Of a stretch of DNA of 58,082 bases, positions 25,526 through 33,610 are shown in pieces. The position numbers and the translations under genes are program-made. The notes under the pieces were generated by a model, which had not been told where the DNA came from, made no database searches, and was given only the letters and a program-made list of their open reading frames with translations. The DNA comes from an uncultured Acetatifactor sp. (GTDB lineage Bacteria; Bacillota; Clostridia; Lachnospirales; Lachnospiraceae), in NCBI GenBank assembly GCA_910578185.1, contig CAJTPN010000018.1, positions 12,632 through 70,713 on the forward strand. Reading direction: 5' to 3'. Positions within the stretch are counted from its first letter, which is position 1; the number at the start of each line of letters is the position of its first letter.

Positions 25526-26538
25526 CTTTGTTCCGCCTTCCGCAATTCTTCCCGATAGATTTCCGCCTGCTGGGGACAGTTCATTGTCTCATAACACCGA
25601 ATAAGTCCCTCCAGACTTTCCCCGCCGCCAGTACGTATGCTCAATACCGGTTGCGTCTCATAGACCGCGTTATAGTACCATACCGCCGCCTCCTCGTAAT
25701 CCTGGGCTTCCTCATAAAAGTGTCCCATCTCGCAGCATATTTCCGAGCAGGCCTCCTCCGCTACTACCTTGGAAGTAAATTTAAAAAAATCAATCAGATT
25801 TCCTTCAAACCGCGCAGCTTTTGCCAGCACGCAACACGCCTGGACAAATTCTTCCCTGTCCCTTTCCGAATCTCCCACAACACTCTGAAAAAAGGAATAC
25901 GCCTGCCGAAAGTCCTCTTCATCCCCTGCCAGCATCAATTCCCTGGCATATAATCCGCAAAGCCTTTTATTCAGGCCCGTCCCCTGGATACAATGCCTGT
26001 GGAAATTGGCCAAATCCCTCTTTGCATGACTTTCCCCCGGCATATGTGTAATGACGATATCACTGTCAAATACTACCGGCGTCAGCCTTACCGTCTCATG
26101 AATGGAACCTTCCCACACGAACCCTCTGATTCTCTTAAAAAGCTTCGGACGATACTCTTCATCATAATTGTATACCGTTCCAAATTGCAGTTGATTGGCA
26201 TATTTCATCTGTACGATCTCAATATCCGGAAGAAGGGTCCTTTTCAATGTAAGAAATCTTTCTCTGTTCTCCGGGGAGAGAACCTCATCGGCATCTGCAG
26301 AATATATATATTCCATAGACGCCTTGGAAAAAACAAAATTTCTGGCCTCACTGAAATCATCCGTCCATAAAAAATCATAGACATGCTCCGTGAATCTGGC
26401 CGCTATCTCTTTTGTCCTGTCCGTGGAACCGGTATCTGCTATTATGATCTCGTCTGCCAGATCTGCTATGCTTTTCAGACATCTCTCCAATATTTTTTCT
26501 TCGTTTTTTACAATCATACATATGGAAATGGTAATCAT
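25522..26538 (-). CDS. GT2 glycosyltransferase with TPR-like tail
   Basis: This 338-residue protein starts with a GT-A nucleotide-sugar domain: ISICMIVKNEEKILERCLKS, ADEIIIADTGSTDRTKEIA and the metal-binding YSADADEVL (DXD type). The arrangement matches the WaaE/TPR-glycosyltransferase group. The C-terminal third is helical, with repeated acidic and aromatic pairs (FYEEAQDYEEAAVWYYNAVY) that look like TPR repeats. It lies just after the Tad prepilin peptidase gene and is coupled to hisC. A role in glycosylating surface material, possibly the pilus, is only a guess from position. Confidence 0.85.
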   Translation of the reverse strand: MITISICMIVKNEEKILERCLKSIADLADEIIIADTGSTDRTKEIAARFTEHVYDFLWTDDFSEARNFVFSKASMEYIYSADADEVLSPENRERFLTLKRTLLPDIEIVQMKYANQLQFGTVYNYDEEYRPKLFKRIRGFVWEGSIHETVRLTPVVFDSDIVITHMPGESHAKRDLANFHRHCIQGTGLNKRLCGLYARELMLAGDEEDFRQAYSFFQSVVGDSERDREEFVQACCVLAKAARFEGNLIDFFKFTSKVVAEEACSEICCEMGHFYEEAQDYEEAAVWYYNAVYETQPVLSIRTGGGESLEGLIRCYETMNCPQQAEIYREELRKAEQR

Positions 26539-26647
26539 ACGGTTCCCTGTCCTCTTTATATCATTTCTATATAGTTTTTTCGCCTGTCAAGCAGAAATCT
26601 CTCACAGTAAATAATACCAAAAATAGATTTATGATACAACTGTTTTT

Positions 26648-27310
26648 TTAGGAAGAAAAACGGGAACTCATTTCGCAAAAGGGTAATAGCGCATTCCTCA
26701 TCTGCCATAGACATACCGTCATCCAAAAAGAGATTGTGATATATGGCAGGAAGGGAACGGGTTGCTTTAAATTCCCCCTGGAATTTATATTGCTGCGGAC
26801 TGCCTGCACCAGGAACAAAAGAACATACGCAAGCAGCATATGAAGCAGGAATCCCGCAGTTTTTATTCCACGTGCTGCTTCTGCCAGAGCACAGACGCAA
26901 AAAGCATATCCGTCCGCTTTTCCATACATTTTAAAAAATAAAACACGCTGTGCAAACAGAAAAAAGAACAGTGACCACAACATATGACATATGGCGTCTA
27001 TGCCCATTCCGCATAACCGATACCAAAAAAGAATGCTTGCGGCAGTCACTGCCGGCAGCCATGTAAAATTATATACCTGACAAATGATAATATCCGTCAC
27101 GCATGCCAGAAGCAGACTGCCCCCAATTACCGCCAGCAAAATTTCGTTTTCTGCAGGCTCCCCGTTGGAAAGATACCGTATCACCGTCCCCTGCAGAAAC
27201 GCTCCGATCAAGATGACGCAATATTCCCTGCCTTTCAGCGGTAATGGCTCATCCCATCTATTGATGATAAACAATCCCGCCGTCACACATCCAAAGATCA
27301 CTATTATCAA
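26648..27310 (-). CDS. Type IV prepilin peptidase, Tad type
   Basis: This 220-residue polytopic aspartyl protease has about six to seven helices and would cleave Flp and TadE-like prepilins at the cytoplasmic face. The first catalytic Asp is in LLACVTDIIICQVYN and the second in the GKADGYAF loop, a shortened form of the family's GxGD motif. There is no N-terminal methylase domain, as in CpaA/TadV enzymes. The start is TTG at 27310 with GAGGG 7 bases upstream; ATG starts are absent nearby. It is the last pilus gene before the glycosyltransferase. Confidence 0.8.
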   Translation of the reverse strand: MIIVIFGCVTAGLFIINRWDEPLPLKGREYCVILIGAFLQGTVIRYLSNGEPAENEILLAVIGGSLLLACVTDIIICQVYNFTWLPAVTAASILFWYRLCGMGIDAICHMLWSLFFFLFAQRVLFFKMYGKADGYAFCVCALAEAARGIKTAGFLLHMLLAYVLLFLVQAVRSNINSRGNLKQPVPFLPYITISFWMTVCLWQMRNALLPFCEMSSRFSS

Positions 27311-27343
27311 AATTCTGCCCTCGCCACTTTCCTAAATCACCTG

Positions 27344-28003
27344 TCAATGGCACACTTTCACCGCCCGCAGGCTTCCCCCTGCCAGTTCCGTATAAAACGC
27401 CTCGATATCCCTTTTATCCAGATACACATTCATCCTCTGAGCCACGGTAGAACTGTCCGTATTGGATATCCCCTTGCCGGAAGCGTCAAAAACCTGCTGC
27501 ACATATACTTCTTCCCATGCCAGAACTGCCTTTCCGTCCCTGACAGTATATATATGTATCCTGTCCCCGGCCCGCAGCATCCCTCCTGCTACCTGATAAA
27601 TGTCTTCCGCTTTTACACCGGCGATCACAGGCTCCTCCATACCAGCCAATATCTCATCCAATTCTTCAAACATCCCGCCTGTCAGCAAAACCCCCTCCTC
27701 CACGTCGTATGCCGCCGCCATGCCTCGCACCTGCGCTGGTTCCGTAAGCGCCGTATCAGGAATCATGTTTTTGTCCATCTCCCTCTGGGTCATATACTGC
27801 ATATAATTTTCTTCCGTAATCATCTGCCCTTTGGCTATCGCTTTAGACGCCGTGTAAACAATTCCTTTTTCATATTGCGTCAGCACACTCTTCTCAACTT
27901 GCATCAAGATCACAAAGGTTGCCACCGCTGCCACCAATGCCGCCAAACTTGCCCCTGTCTTTAAGTTTGACAGGGATAATTTCTTTTCCCTGACTTTTTT
28001 CAT
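27344..28003 (-). CDS. SAF-domain pilus assembly protein, CpaB/RcpC type
   Basis: This 219-residue protein has a basic N-terminus, one membrane helix (about residues 20-40) and an extracytoplasmic SAF domain (TASKAIAKGQMITEENYMQY) of the kind in CpaB, FlgA and antifreeze-like proteins. CpaB homologues act at the outer face of Tad secretion. The C-terminus (LRAGDRIHIYTVRDGKAVLA) is a beta-rich continuation. GGGAGGGAG precedes the ATG. It is followed by the prepilin peptidase after 33 bases. Confidence 0.8.
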   Translation of the reverse strand: MKKVREKKLSLSNLKTGASLAALVAAVATFVILMQVEKSVLTQYEKGIVYTASKAIAKGQMITEENYMQYMTQREMDKNMIPDTALTEPAQVRGMAAAYDVEEGVLLTGGMFEELDEILAGMEEPVIAGVKAEDIYQVAGGMLRAGDRIHIYTVRDGKAVLAWEEVYVQQVFDASGKGISNTDSSTVAQRMNVYLDKRDIEAFYTELAGGSLRAVKVCH

Positions 28004-28049
28004 ACGATATCTCCCTCCCGATTTCAACATACTTACGCAAATACTGCCT

Positions 28050-28164
28050 GGGTGTGTCTAAAAACTGCTCTCCCGCAAATGTGCATTATACCTTATGAGC
28101 TGCAAGCCAAACAGGACACAAATTTAAACCTGCAGGTTGAGGGAATGGGTTTTCAGACACACCC
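28050..28164. repeat. 115-base element with terminal inverted repeats (MITE-like)
   Basis: GGGTGTGTCT (28050-28059) and AGACACACCC (28155-28164) are perfect 10-bp inverted ends; with TAAAAAC and GTTTTCA next to them the arms extend to about 16 bp with one mismatch. The element fills the 165-base gap between two Tad operon genes and carries no open frame. A target-site duplication is not clear (ATACT occurs near both ends but not adjacent to them). It could also fold as one long RNA hairpin within the operon transcript. Confidence 0.5.
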
Positions 28165-28168
28165 CATA

Positions 28169-28780
28169 CTATAAATTTCTTGCAATATCCGCCAGATTAC
28201 CCTTGCGGGCCCGCACTTGGATCCCAAACATCCCCTTTACCCCAAACGTAATCTCACTGTAAACGGATGTGGATGTGACCGCAACTCCGTTTGGCGCTAC
28301 GGCGCCGCCAAGGGGTGTCTTCCATTCCGTCTTTAAACCGTCTTCATCATAATGAGATACCGCAACTTCATTTTCAGTAACATTGTATACGGTATAATCC
28401 ACAATTTTGACAATTCCCACAACCACACCCCCTTCCACGCCCTCCCATTCCTGGTTTAAATTCAGATTTCCCATGACAGCAAAACGATACCGCTCATATG
28501 CCTCGTCCGGATTACCGATTAGTATTTTATGCGACTTTCCATATTCCTTTAAATCCACCACCGCCGATGCCAGATTGGAAGCGGCAAGCGCATCTTCCAG
28601 GTACAGAGAAGCTGTTCTGTAACGTTCCAGCTGCTGAAGCACACATAAGAATACCGCAAGAAACAGCAAAGAAAACAACCCAACGGACCACCCGATCTGT
28701 CCCGACGATTTTGCCAGTAACATTTCCGGGCTTCTAATGCTTTGCCGTGGAAACTCTCTTTTCCGTAAATTCAAACCCAT
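28169..28780 (-). CDS. TadE-like pseudopilin, operon member
   Basis: This 203-residue protein has a basic N-terminus (LRKREFPRQS), a single membrane helix at about residues 32-52 (WSVGLFSLLFLAVFLCVLQQ) and an outer beta-rich domain containing EGVEGGVVVGIVKIVDYTVY. It resembles minor pseudopilins of the TadE/TadF kind in layout rather than in obvious sequence. The start is unsure: ATG at 28780 overlaps the preceding gene by 47 bases, whereas ATG at 28723 (MLLAKSSGQIG) lies 11 bases after that gene's stop and would give 184 residues. Confidence 0.65.
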   Translation of the reverse strand: MGLNLRKREFPRQSIRSPEMLLAKSSGQIGWSVGLFSLLFLAVFLCVLQQLERYRTASLYLEDALAASNLASAVVDLKEYGKSHKILIGNPDEAYERYRFAVMGNLNLNQEWEGVEGGVVVGIVKIVDYTVYNVTENEVAVSHYDEDGLKTEWKTPLGGAVAPNGVAVTSTSVYSEITFGVKGMFGIQVRARKGNLADIARNL

Positions 28781-29090
28781 TCTCCAATCGCCCCCATATC
28801 TGAAGCACAATAGGCTCCCCATAATCCACCTGCCAAAGTGTTGTTCCGTCCAGCCGTAATCCCGTAATCCCTGCGGCCTCCAGCTCCCCGCAGAGTGCTG
28901 TCCGATCCTGGTCAGACAGCATCCCCACCGTCTCCATTCTTAAAATATATTTCCTGGCAATCTGGCTGACCATCGTCTTCTGCTGAATCAACCCTGCATT
29001 GCCAATATACGCCAGCATTACCACCGTCATTGCCAGCAGGCAGATACCGGTGGCTGCCAGTTCCCCCACGCTTCCTTTTCTCTTCCTCAA
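28734..29090 (-). CDS. DUF4320/TadE-like pseudopilin
   Basis: This 118-residue protein has a short basic start (RKRKGSVGELAATG), a membrane helix and an outer region (QIARKYILRMETVGMLSDQD) resembling the DUF4320 group found in clostridial Tad clusters. I choose a TTG start at 29090 because it overlaps the TGA of the flp gene (TTGA), the usual coupling arrangement. A longer upstream frame overlaps flp entirely and encodes a Gly/Cys-rich sequence with no sign of being real. Confidence 0.7.
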   Translation of the reverse strand: MRKRKGSVGELAATGICLLAMTVVMLAYIGNAGLIQQKTMVSQIARKYILRMETVGMLSDQDRTALCGELEAAGITGLRLDGTTLWQVDYGEPIVLQIWGRLENGFEFTEKRVSTAKH

Positions 29091-29335
29091 GACGTTACAC
29101 CGGTCCTTACTCCCGTCAGGATATCCTCCGCTTCCTCTCCCAGGGCCTGCACAATATCCGTTATAAACTTTGTCATGCTGTCCTTCATCACAATACATAA
29201 AAGCAATGCGATGATACACAGTCCAACAGTGACTAATATACCGTCTATTCCCGGTTCCTTTTTCATTCCCTTCTCAAACAATCTTCCTGCTGCCATCCTC
29301 ATTCTAATTTCAAACTTCCTGATCTTATCTTTCAT
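29087..29335 (-). CDS. Flp1-like type IVb pilin
   Basis: The 82-residue product has an amphipathic basic N-terminus of about 30 residues, then a Glu-containing hydrophobic helix (EPGIDGILVTVGLCIIALLL) in which the Glu plays the part of the prepilin Glu5, followed by a short acidic tail. This is the arrangement of Flp1-like pilins. It probably forms the pilus shaft after cleavage before the Glu-bearing helix. It is preceded by tadC and coupled to the pseudopilin gene that follows. Confidence 0.75.
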   Translation of the reverse strand: MKDKIRKFEIRMRMAAGRLFEKGMKKEPGIDGILVTVGLCIIALLLCIVMKDSMTKFITDIVQALGEEAEDILTGVRTGVTS

Positions 29336-29361
29336 ATTTTTTATCCTCTTTTCCTTTCATT

Positions 29362-30198
29362 TTATATTACTGCCGCCGCCCCAAACATGTAAGTTACACA
29401 GGCGTACAACGCAATCCCCAATACGGCGATTAAAATTCCCAACTGGTAAAAAGTAATACTTCTCTCCAGGGCCGCTTTCTTTCTTGCCAGCACTGTCTCC
29501 TCCATATCCTTTATCTGTTCTCCGATATCTCCCAAAAGTTCTACCGCCTGTCCTGATTCCAGGGCCTGCAAAATGGTGATACACAGAGAATCCACATATC
29601 GGTTGTCAAATTTCCCCTGGAAGCGTTCCAATGCATCATAAATATCCGCCTTCATCACAATATCACCCGCCAATTCCAACAAGGCTCCCCGAAGTCTCTT
29701 TTCCCGCACACTGCCATAGCACTCCGACAGCGCATCCATTACATAGACGCCTGCCCGTATCTGAATTTCCAGCGCATGATACACCAGCTTCAGCTCCGGA
29801 AGAAGTTTCTCGTTATCCTTGTTGTTCAAATGCACCAAAAGCCACACCGGCAGACAGTATAAAAACACACTGGCAGCAATCCCGTATTCCAAGGCAACAG
29901 GCGCCAGAACCACCATCCCCAAGGCAGCCAAACCGGCTCTCACCGCAAGAAATCGGTCCACGGTCATCCTGCTGCCATAATGATAATTCCCCCCATTTTG
30001 GATCAGCCACTTTTCCTTTCTTTGATACCAGGAACTGTTTTTTCCTTTCTCCCTTAAAAGTCCTGACAACTCCTGATAAGTCGTCAAGATTTTCCGCTGC
30101 GGCTGATACTCCCCCGCTAAAATCCGCACCAGGATAAACATAAATATGGCCGCGCAGACAGGCAGTGTCTTCAGTCCATAAAATATAACCTGCTCCAT
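29362..30198 (-). CDS. tadC: Tad inner-membrane platform protein, TadC type
   Basis: This 278-residue protein has the type II secretion F fold. Membrane helices lie at about residues 7-27, 87-125 and near the C-terminus, with the helical cytoplasmic domain between (LLPELKLVYHALEIQIRAGV, then YVMDALSECYG). The C-terminus ITFYQLGILIAVLGIALYAC closes the fold. The ATG at 30198 has GGGAGGAAGGG; a longer frame would overlap tadB. It pairs with tadB upstream to form the platform on which TadA works. Confidence 0.82.
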   Translation of the reverse strand: MEQVIFYGLKTLPVCAAIFMFILVRILAGEYQPQRKILTTYQELSGLLREKGKNSSWYQRKEKWLIQNGGNYHYGSRMTVDRFLAVRAGLAALGMVVLAPVALEYGIAASVFLYCLPVWLLVHLNNKDNEKLLPELKLVYHALEIQIRAGVYVMDALSECYGSVREKRLRGALLELAGDIVMKADIYDALERFQGKFDNRYVDSLCITILQALESGQAVELLGDIGEQIKDMEETVLARKKAALERSITFYQLGILIAVLGIALYACVTYMFGAAAVI

Positions 30199-30235
30199 TC
30201 CCTTCCTCCCTATGGCTGCCCCGGCAGTCGACACC

Positions 30236-31165
30236 CTAGCAATGTACTTTTTGCAGTTGTCCCACAAAGAGCAGGCCTATCACGGCAAGTACTATCATGC
30301 CGACTTTTCCGGGCAATGTATCAGCCAGCAGCCAAGTTACCGGCATCTGTACCAGACTGCTCACCGCAAACAATACCACCAGAGACAGTCCCAGCAGCAA
30401 CGCCATATTGATCAGCGCCTCCCGCAACATCCCTTTTCTCTCCTGGGCAAGCCTTAAGTATTCGCGCAGGGTTCTTTTGCTGCCGGATACCAGCATGATA
30501 AAATCCGCACAATATCGCAGACTGATCTCCATATTCCTGGCCAATTCTTTAAATTGCGGATGCTCGATTTTTTCCGCCATGGACAATAAAGCCAGTCCCG
30601 CGTCCCCGGTGGTCTGCGCCTCATAGTAACAGGCGTCCAATGCACTCTTTATAGGTTCTTCCATATATCTCCCAACCTGTTTAAAGATTCCTGTCACCTC
30701 ACCTGCGGTAATACTGTAATTTCCAAGAAAATCCAGAAGCTTCATCAAATGTTCATTGACCACCTTCAGGTTTGACATTCTCAGATACTGCAATATTAAA
30801 ACTTCTGATCCAAACAGTAATATTGCCCCGGCACTTCCTGCCCCAAAGCCAAACAACGCCGATAAAATCACCATTAAAAGCGCTGCTGCTGCCAAACTGC
30901 CTGCAATCCACAGTTCCGCCGTCAATCCTGGAAAATACAGCTTCAAACCACTGTAATAAAGAATCTGCTCCAGAGCCGCCCACAGAGTATTTTTCTGTCG
31001 AAGTTCCAACAACTGCCTCCTTCCCTCCAGCGCTCTCTGCCTTGCGGACGCATCCATATCCCCTCTGGTCTTTTTTAACAGTCCAGCCATGCGATCCAAC
31101 AGCCTGATCTCATGGAAAAAAGTAAAAAAACTTACAAACAACATCAAAAAAATCACTGCCTTCAC
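30236..31165 (-). CDS. tadB: Tad inner-membrane platform protein, TadB type
   Basis: This 309-residue F-fold protein has a membrane-seeking N-terminus (MKAVIFLMLFVSFFTFFHEI), a charged linker, a pair of central helices and two helices at the C-terminus. The cytoplasmic part includes LLDFLGNYSITAGEVTGIFK and ALDACYYEAQTTGDAGLALL. GTG at 31165 directly follows the TAG of tadA. It is translated with tadA in one run. Confidence 0.82.
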   Translation of the reverse strand: MKAVIFLMLFVSFFTFFHEIRLLDRMAGLLKKTRGDMDASARQRALEGRRQLLELRQKNTLWAALEQILYYSGLKLYFPGLTAELWIAGSLAAAALLMVILSALFGFGAGSAGAILLFGSEVLILQYLRMSNLKVVNEHLMKLLDFLGNYSITAGEVTGIFKQVGRYMEEPIKSALDACYYEAQTTGDAGLALLSMAEKIEHPQFKELARNMEISLRYCADFIMLVSGSKRTLREYLRLAQERKGMLREALINMALLLGLSLVVLFAVSSLVQMPVTWLLADTLPGKVGMIVLAVIGLLFVGQLQKVHC

Positions 31166-32284
31166 CTACTCATCCCTCCCGTATATCTTTTGATAAGATA
31201 AATTCTTTTTTGCTTCCTCCCAACCTTCGCATGCAAAAACTTCTTTCACATGGTAATGCTCCATAAAGATAAGGGTCCGGAAGCAATCCATCATTTTCAT
31301 AAGCTCGTTTCTGGAATACCTGCTCTGGTACATGGCGTAATCCACCAGCTTATCCGGCGCCCTATCGGCAGAGGGTGCATGAATGGTAGCCGCACAAAGC
31401 TGTCCCGTATACGCGGCATTGATCAAATACAACGCCTCCGCCCCCTTGATCTCCCCGATGATAAAAAAGTCCACATCCATGGTCAGTCCCGCTATACTGA
31501 TCTCTTCCAGCCCATAACTGACCTGTTGCTCCCCGGTTCCCGGCAACGAATGCAGAAACATCATATCAGGGTGATATTGTGTGGTCAGTTCGTCAGCCTG
31601 TTGTGCCACCAGCACCGCCATATCATCCGGCAATGTCTCCTTCAATGCATTTAAAAGTGTGGTCTTACCGGAAGAGTTACCGCCGCAGATTAAGGTAGAA
31701 CCCTCGCGAAACCTGCTGATCAAAAGCTCCGCCGTCTCCCTGTCCATCATATCCTGTTCGATCAGTTCCCGGATCTGCGGAAATGTTTTTGGCACTTTTC
31801 TGATACATAGATAGGGCTCGTTATAAGTATTTACCAATGGCATGGAAATGGTGAATCTCAAGATAAAATCCGGATGACTTTCATTGTCCGTGAATCTCTG
31901 AATTGCATTTAGATTAGAAATGTTGACTTGATTCCTTGTTGCAATATAGTCAATAAATTGCCTGTATTCCTTTGGCGATGAAAACGCGACTCCCGCCGCC
32001 ATCCTCTGCCCTTTGCGCTTAATACGGATGTTTCTATAGCCCACCACCCTGATGTCCGATACGGTCTTGTCATCTATCAGAGCCGACAGCCTGGAATATC
32101 CGAAGATATACTGTTCGAATGCTTCCAGAAGGACCTTTCCCTCTTCTCCTGTCAGCGCGTAATATGTGGCTATATGGCGTGCCGCTTCCGCCAGAAAGAC
32201 CTCTTTGGACAGCTGACCTTTCTTCATCTGCATCAGCGATTGCTGCTTTCCTGCGGTATAATCCTCCACCAGCTGCTGCAGCAA
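31166..32284 (-). CDS. tadA: Tad secretion ATPase, TadA/CpaF type
   Basis: This 372-residue hexameric secretion ATPase powers pilin assembly. It has the N-terminal domain (SRLSALIDDKTVSDIRVVGY), the Walker A motif CGGNSSGKTTLLNAL, an Asp box and Walker B-like FFIIGEIKGAEAL, and a His box (CAATIHAPSA). It is shorter than TadA of Gram-negative bacteria (about 420-500). The start is TTG at 32284 with GCAGGAG five bases upstream; no in-frame ATG lies nearby. It is the first gene of the operon. No CpaE/TadZ gene is seen. Confidence 0.88.
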   Translation of the reverse strand: MLQQLVEDYTAGKQQSLMQMKKGQLSKEVFLAEAARHIATYYALTGEEGKVLLEAFEQYIFGYSRLSALIDDKTVSDIRVVGYRNIRIKRKGQRMAAGVAFSSPKEYRQFIDYIATRNQVNISNLNAIQRFTDNESHPDFILRFTISMPLVNTYNEPYLCIRKVPKTFPQIRELIEQDMMDRETAELLISRFREGSTLICGGNSSGKTTLLNALKETLPDDMAVLVAQQADELTTQYHPDMMFLHSLPGTGEQQVSYGLEEISIAGLTMDVDFFIIGEIKGAEALYLINAAYTGQLCAATIHAPSADRAPDKLVDYAMYQSRYSRNELMKMMDCFRTLIFMEHYHVKEVFACEGWEEAKKNLSYQKIYGRDE

Positions 32285-32458
32285 ATTTTCTCCTGCGGCT
32301 CGTTCTTCTGCTTTGATATACGCATCCCTCCTTAAAAACTTCCCACTTTCACCTCGATATTTTATCTTGAAAAATTGATGCTCCGGCCGAATCAGCCTGA
32401 ATGAAACCGATAAAAATGATAATAGATACTCAGCGTCGCGACTTACTAAGTAATAATT

Positions 32459-32500
32459 AATTTACACCCTTTGACAAAAAATGTCAATACCTGATATAAG
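32459..32500. promoter_or_regulatory. Overlapping divergent promoters sharing a palindromic -35 region
   Basis: TTGACAAAAAATGTCAA (32471-32487) is a perfect palindrome whose two halves are consensus -35 boxes. To the right, TTGACA-18-TATAAG (32495-32500) reads plus; to the left, TTGACA-17-TAAATT (32459-32464) reads minus towards tadA, with a leader of about 170 bases. A protein binding the palindrome would affect both directions. Confidence 0.55.
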
Positions 32501-33043
32501 ATTTTTGCACTTGCATGTCAAGCGTTGGCAACAGATCAAATACGCGGCTGAACATTTACTTTTCTGCGGCACACAAAGAGAGCAAACGAAACGCGTTTTG
32601 GCAGAAACACTTGCACTGTTTGAACCTGAGCGCCTGTCCGCTAACTTCAAAACGTACAGGCATTTCCCTGGAACAGTCCACGTAATTGGTCTGTCAAAAC
32701 AGTTACAGTCTAAAAACCAATTCCCTCGTCAAAATACCCAAGGAAGGATTCGCTGTCGTCATTTGTGATCACAATCAGGATCCCACATGGACCCTGCCAA
32801 TCCCCGCCCCAAAATTTCCTGGGTCAGTCCCTTTTCTTCCGAAGTTTCATAATCATCTTCCCAACATTCCTGACCATCTTTTTCCCCTTTTATTGCACTT
32901 CATGAAATTCAATTATTCATACTATTATTAATTATTTTTTGTTAATCTTTACATAATTCCCAGTACATGTCAAGGAAATTTATCTCTGGAATTACCAAAT
33001 CCCGCCATACCTCATTCCTTTCTCCATTCATGCAATTTTAAGG

Positions 33044-33072
33044 TTGAGATTTTTAGCCAACTGTGCTACAAT
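33044..33072 (+). promoter_or_regulatory. Promoter upstream of the 37-aa peptide gene
   Basis: TTGAGA (33044-33049) and TACAAT (33067-33072) are 17 bases apart, predicting a start near 33079. The palindromes at 33090 and 33097 would then be in the leader. Confidence 0.65.
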
Positions 33073-33089
33073 AAAAAACAGAAATGTAT

Positions 33090-33119
33090 TTTGTACATAT
33101 CCATATCCGTATGTACAAA
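33090..33119. promoter_or_regulatory. Perfect 10-bp palindrome, candidate regulator-binding site
   Basis: TTTGTACATA (33090-33099) and TATGTACAAA (33110-33119) are perfect inverted arms around 10 bases. A nested, overlapping pair, ATATCCATATCC (33097-33108) and GGAATATGGATAT (33129-33141), adds a second symmetry. If a promoter with -10 TATAAC (33139-33144) is used, the first palindrome is centred near -46, a usual place for an activator; if the promoter at 33044 is used, it lies just downstream, a usual place for a repressor. Confidence 0.6.
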
Positions 33120-33187
33120 GTATTATTTGGAATATGGATATAACAAATTAGTGCAAAGGAACAATTTACGGAGAGGAGCAGATATTT

Positions 33188-33301
33188 ATGTTCATTGTTT
33201 TAGGAGGCGGGTTATTAATCGTAATCATCGCAGTTATTATCGCGGTGGTGTCCAGCGTGGTATCGGCAGTGGCGGCAGATTCTGACGAAAGCGAATCCTA
33301 A
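33188..33301 (+). CDS. 37-residue hydrophobic peptide with acidic tail
   Basis: An ATG at 33188 with GGAGAGGAGC about nine bases upstream opens a 37-codon frame. The peptide starts MFIVLGGGLLIVIIAVI, continues as one hydrophobic helix of about 29 residues in total, and ends in the acidic, Ser-rich tail ADSDESES. It is preceded by a good promoter and palindromes and followed by a strong terminator, so it is a complete transcription unit. It could be a signalling peptide precursor, a type I-toxin-like membrane peptide or a small membrane regulator; I do not recognise a family. Confidence 0.7.
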   Translation: MFIVLGGGLLIVIIAVIIAVVSSVVSAVAADSDESES

Positions 33302-33610
33302 CTAATATCACCCATACCGAAATTACAATACGATAAAAGTAATAAAACAGACAGATGGCAGAATAGGACTTCATATTTATGCATCTGTCTCTTTTTTTTC
33401 TTACTTTCCAGTCGTTCATTCCTGCAATTTTCTCTAATTAATTTCCCTGTTCTCGAATACAAAAGCATGTGATGCCGCATTATATTTTATAGACTCTCAA
33501 AAATCGACACCACATTTTATATTTCCTGAATTTTCCCACAAAAAAGTCATTCTTTTCTCTTTTCCCCTGTTATATAATCAAAAAAACACAAAACAAAGGA
33601 GATTTACCAA
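33302..33610. other. 309-base gap between the two peptide genes
   Basis: It holds the terminator at 33349-33399 and a -10 box TATAAT at 33573-33578 for the propeptide gene, with only a weak -35 candidate (TTCTTT, 33550-33555, spacing 17). The region is AT-rich. No further gene is seen. Confidence 0.5.
33349..33399 (+). terminator. Intrinsic terminator of the 37-aa peptide gene
   Basis: AGACAGATGGC (33349-33359) pairs, with one bulge, with GCATCTGTCT (33381-33390), followed by C and eight T (33392-33399). It separates the two small peptide genes. Confidence 0.85.

Larger units (their letters stand above)
32285..33187. other. 903-base stretch without a recognisable gene
   Basis: It carries the divergent promoter pair at 32459-32500 and the promoter and palindromes near 33044-33141. 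Between about 32500 and 33040 I see no supported gene. Open frames on both strands have broken, gene-like stretches, for example a plus-strand run containing ALFEPERLSANFKTYRHF, but no ribosome site and no family. It may contain the remains of a decayed gene. Confidence 0.5.

Noticed and set aside
26556..26700. Short minus-strand frame (MADEECAITLLRNEF...) between the prepilin peptidase and glycosyltransferase genes
   Set aside because: It starts inside the peptidase gene in another frame and has no clear ribosome site; a real small protein is not excluded.
32462..32768. Overlapping open frames on both strands in the gap upstream of tadA
   Set aside because: No ribosome sites and no family resemblance; at most remains of a decayed gene.
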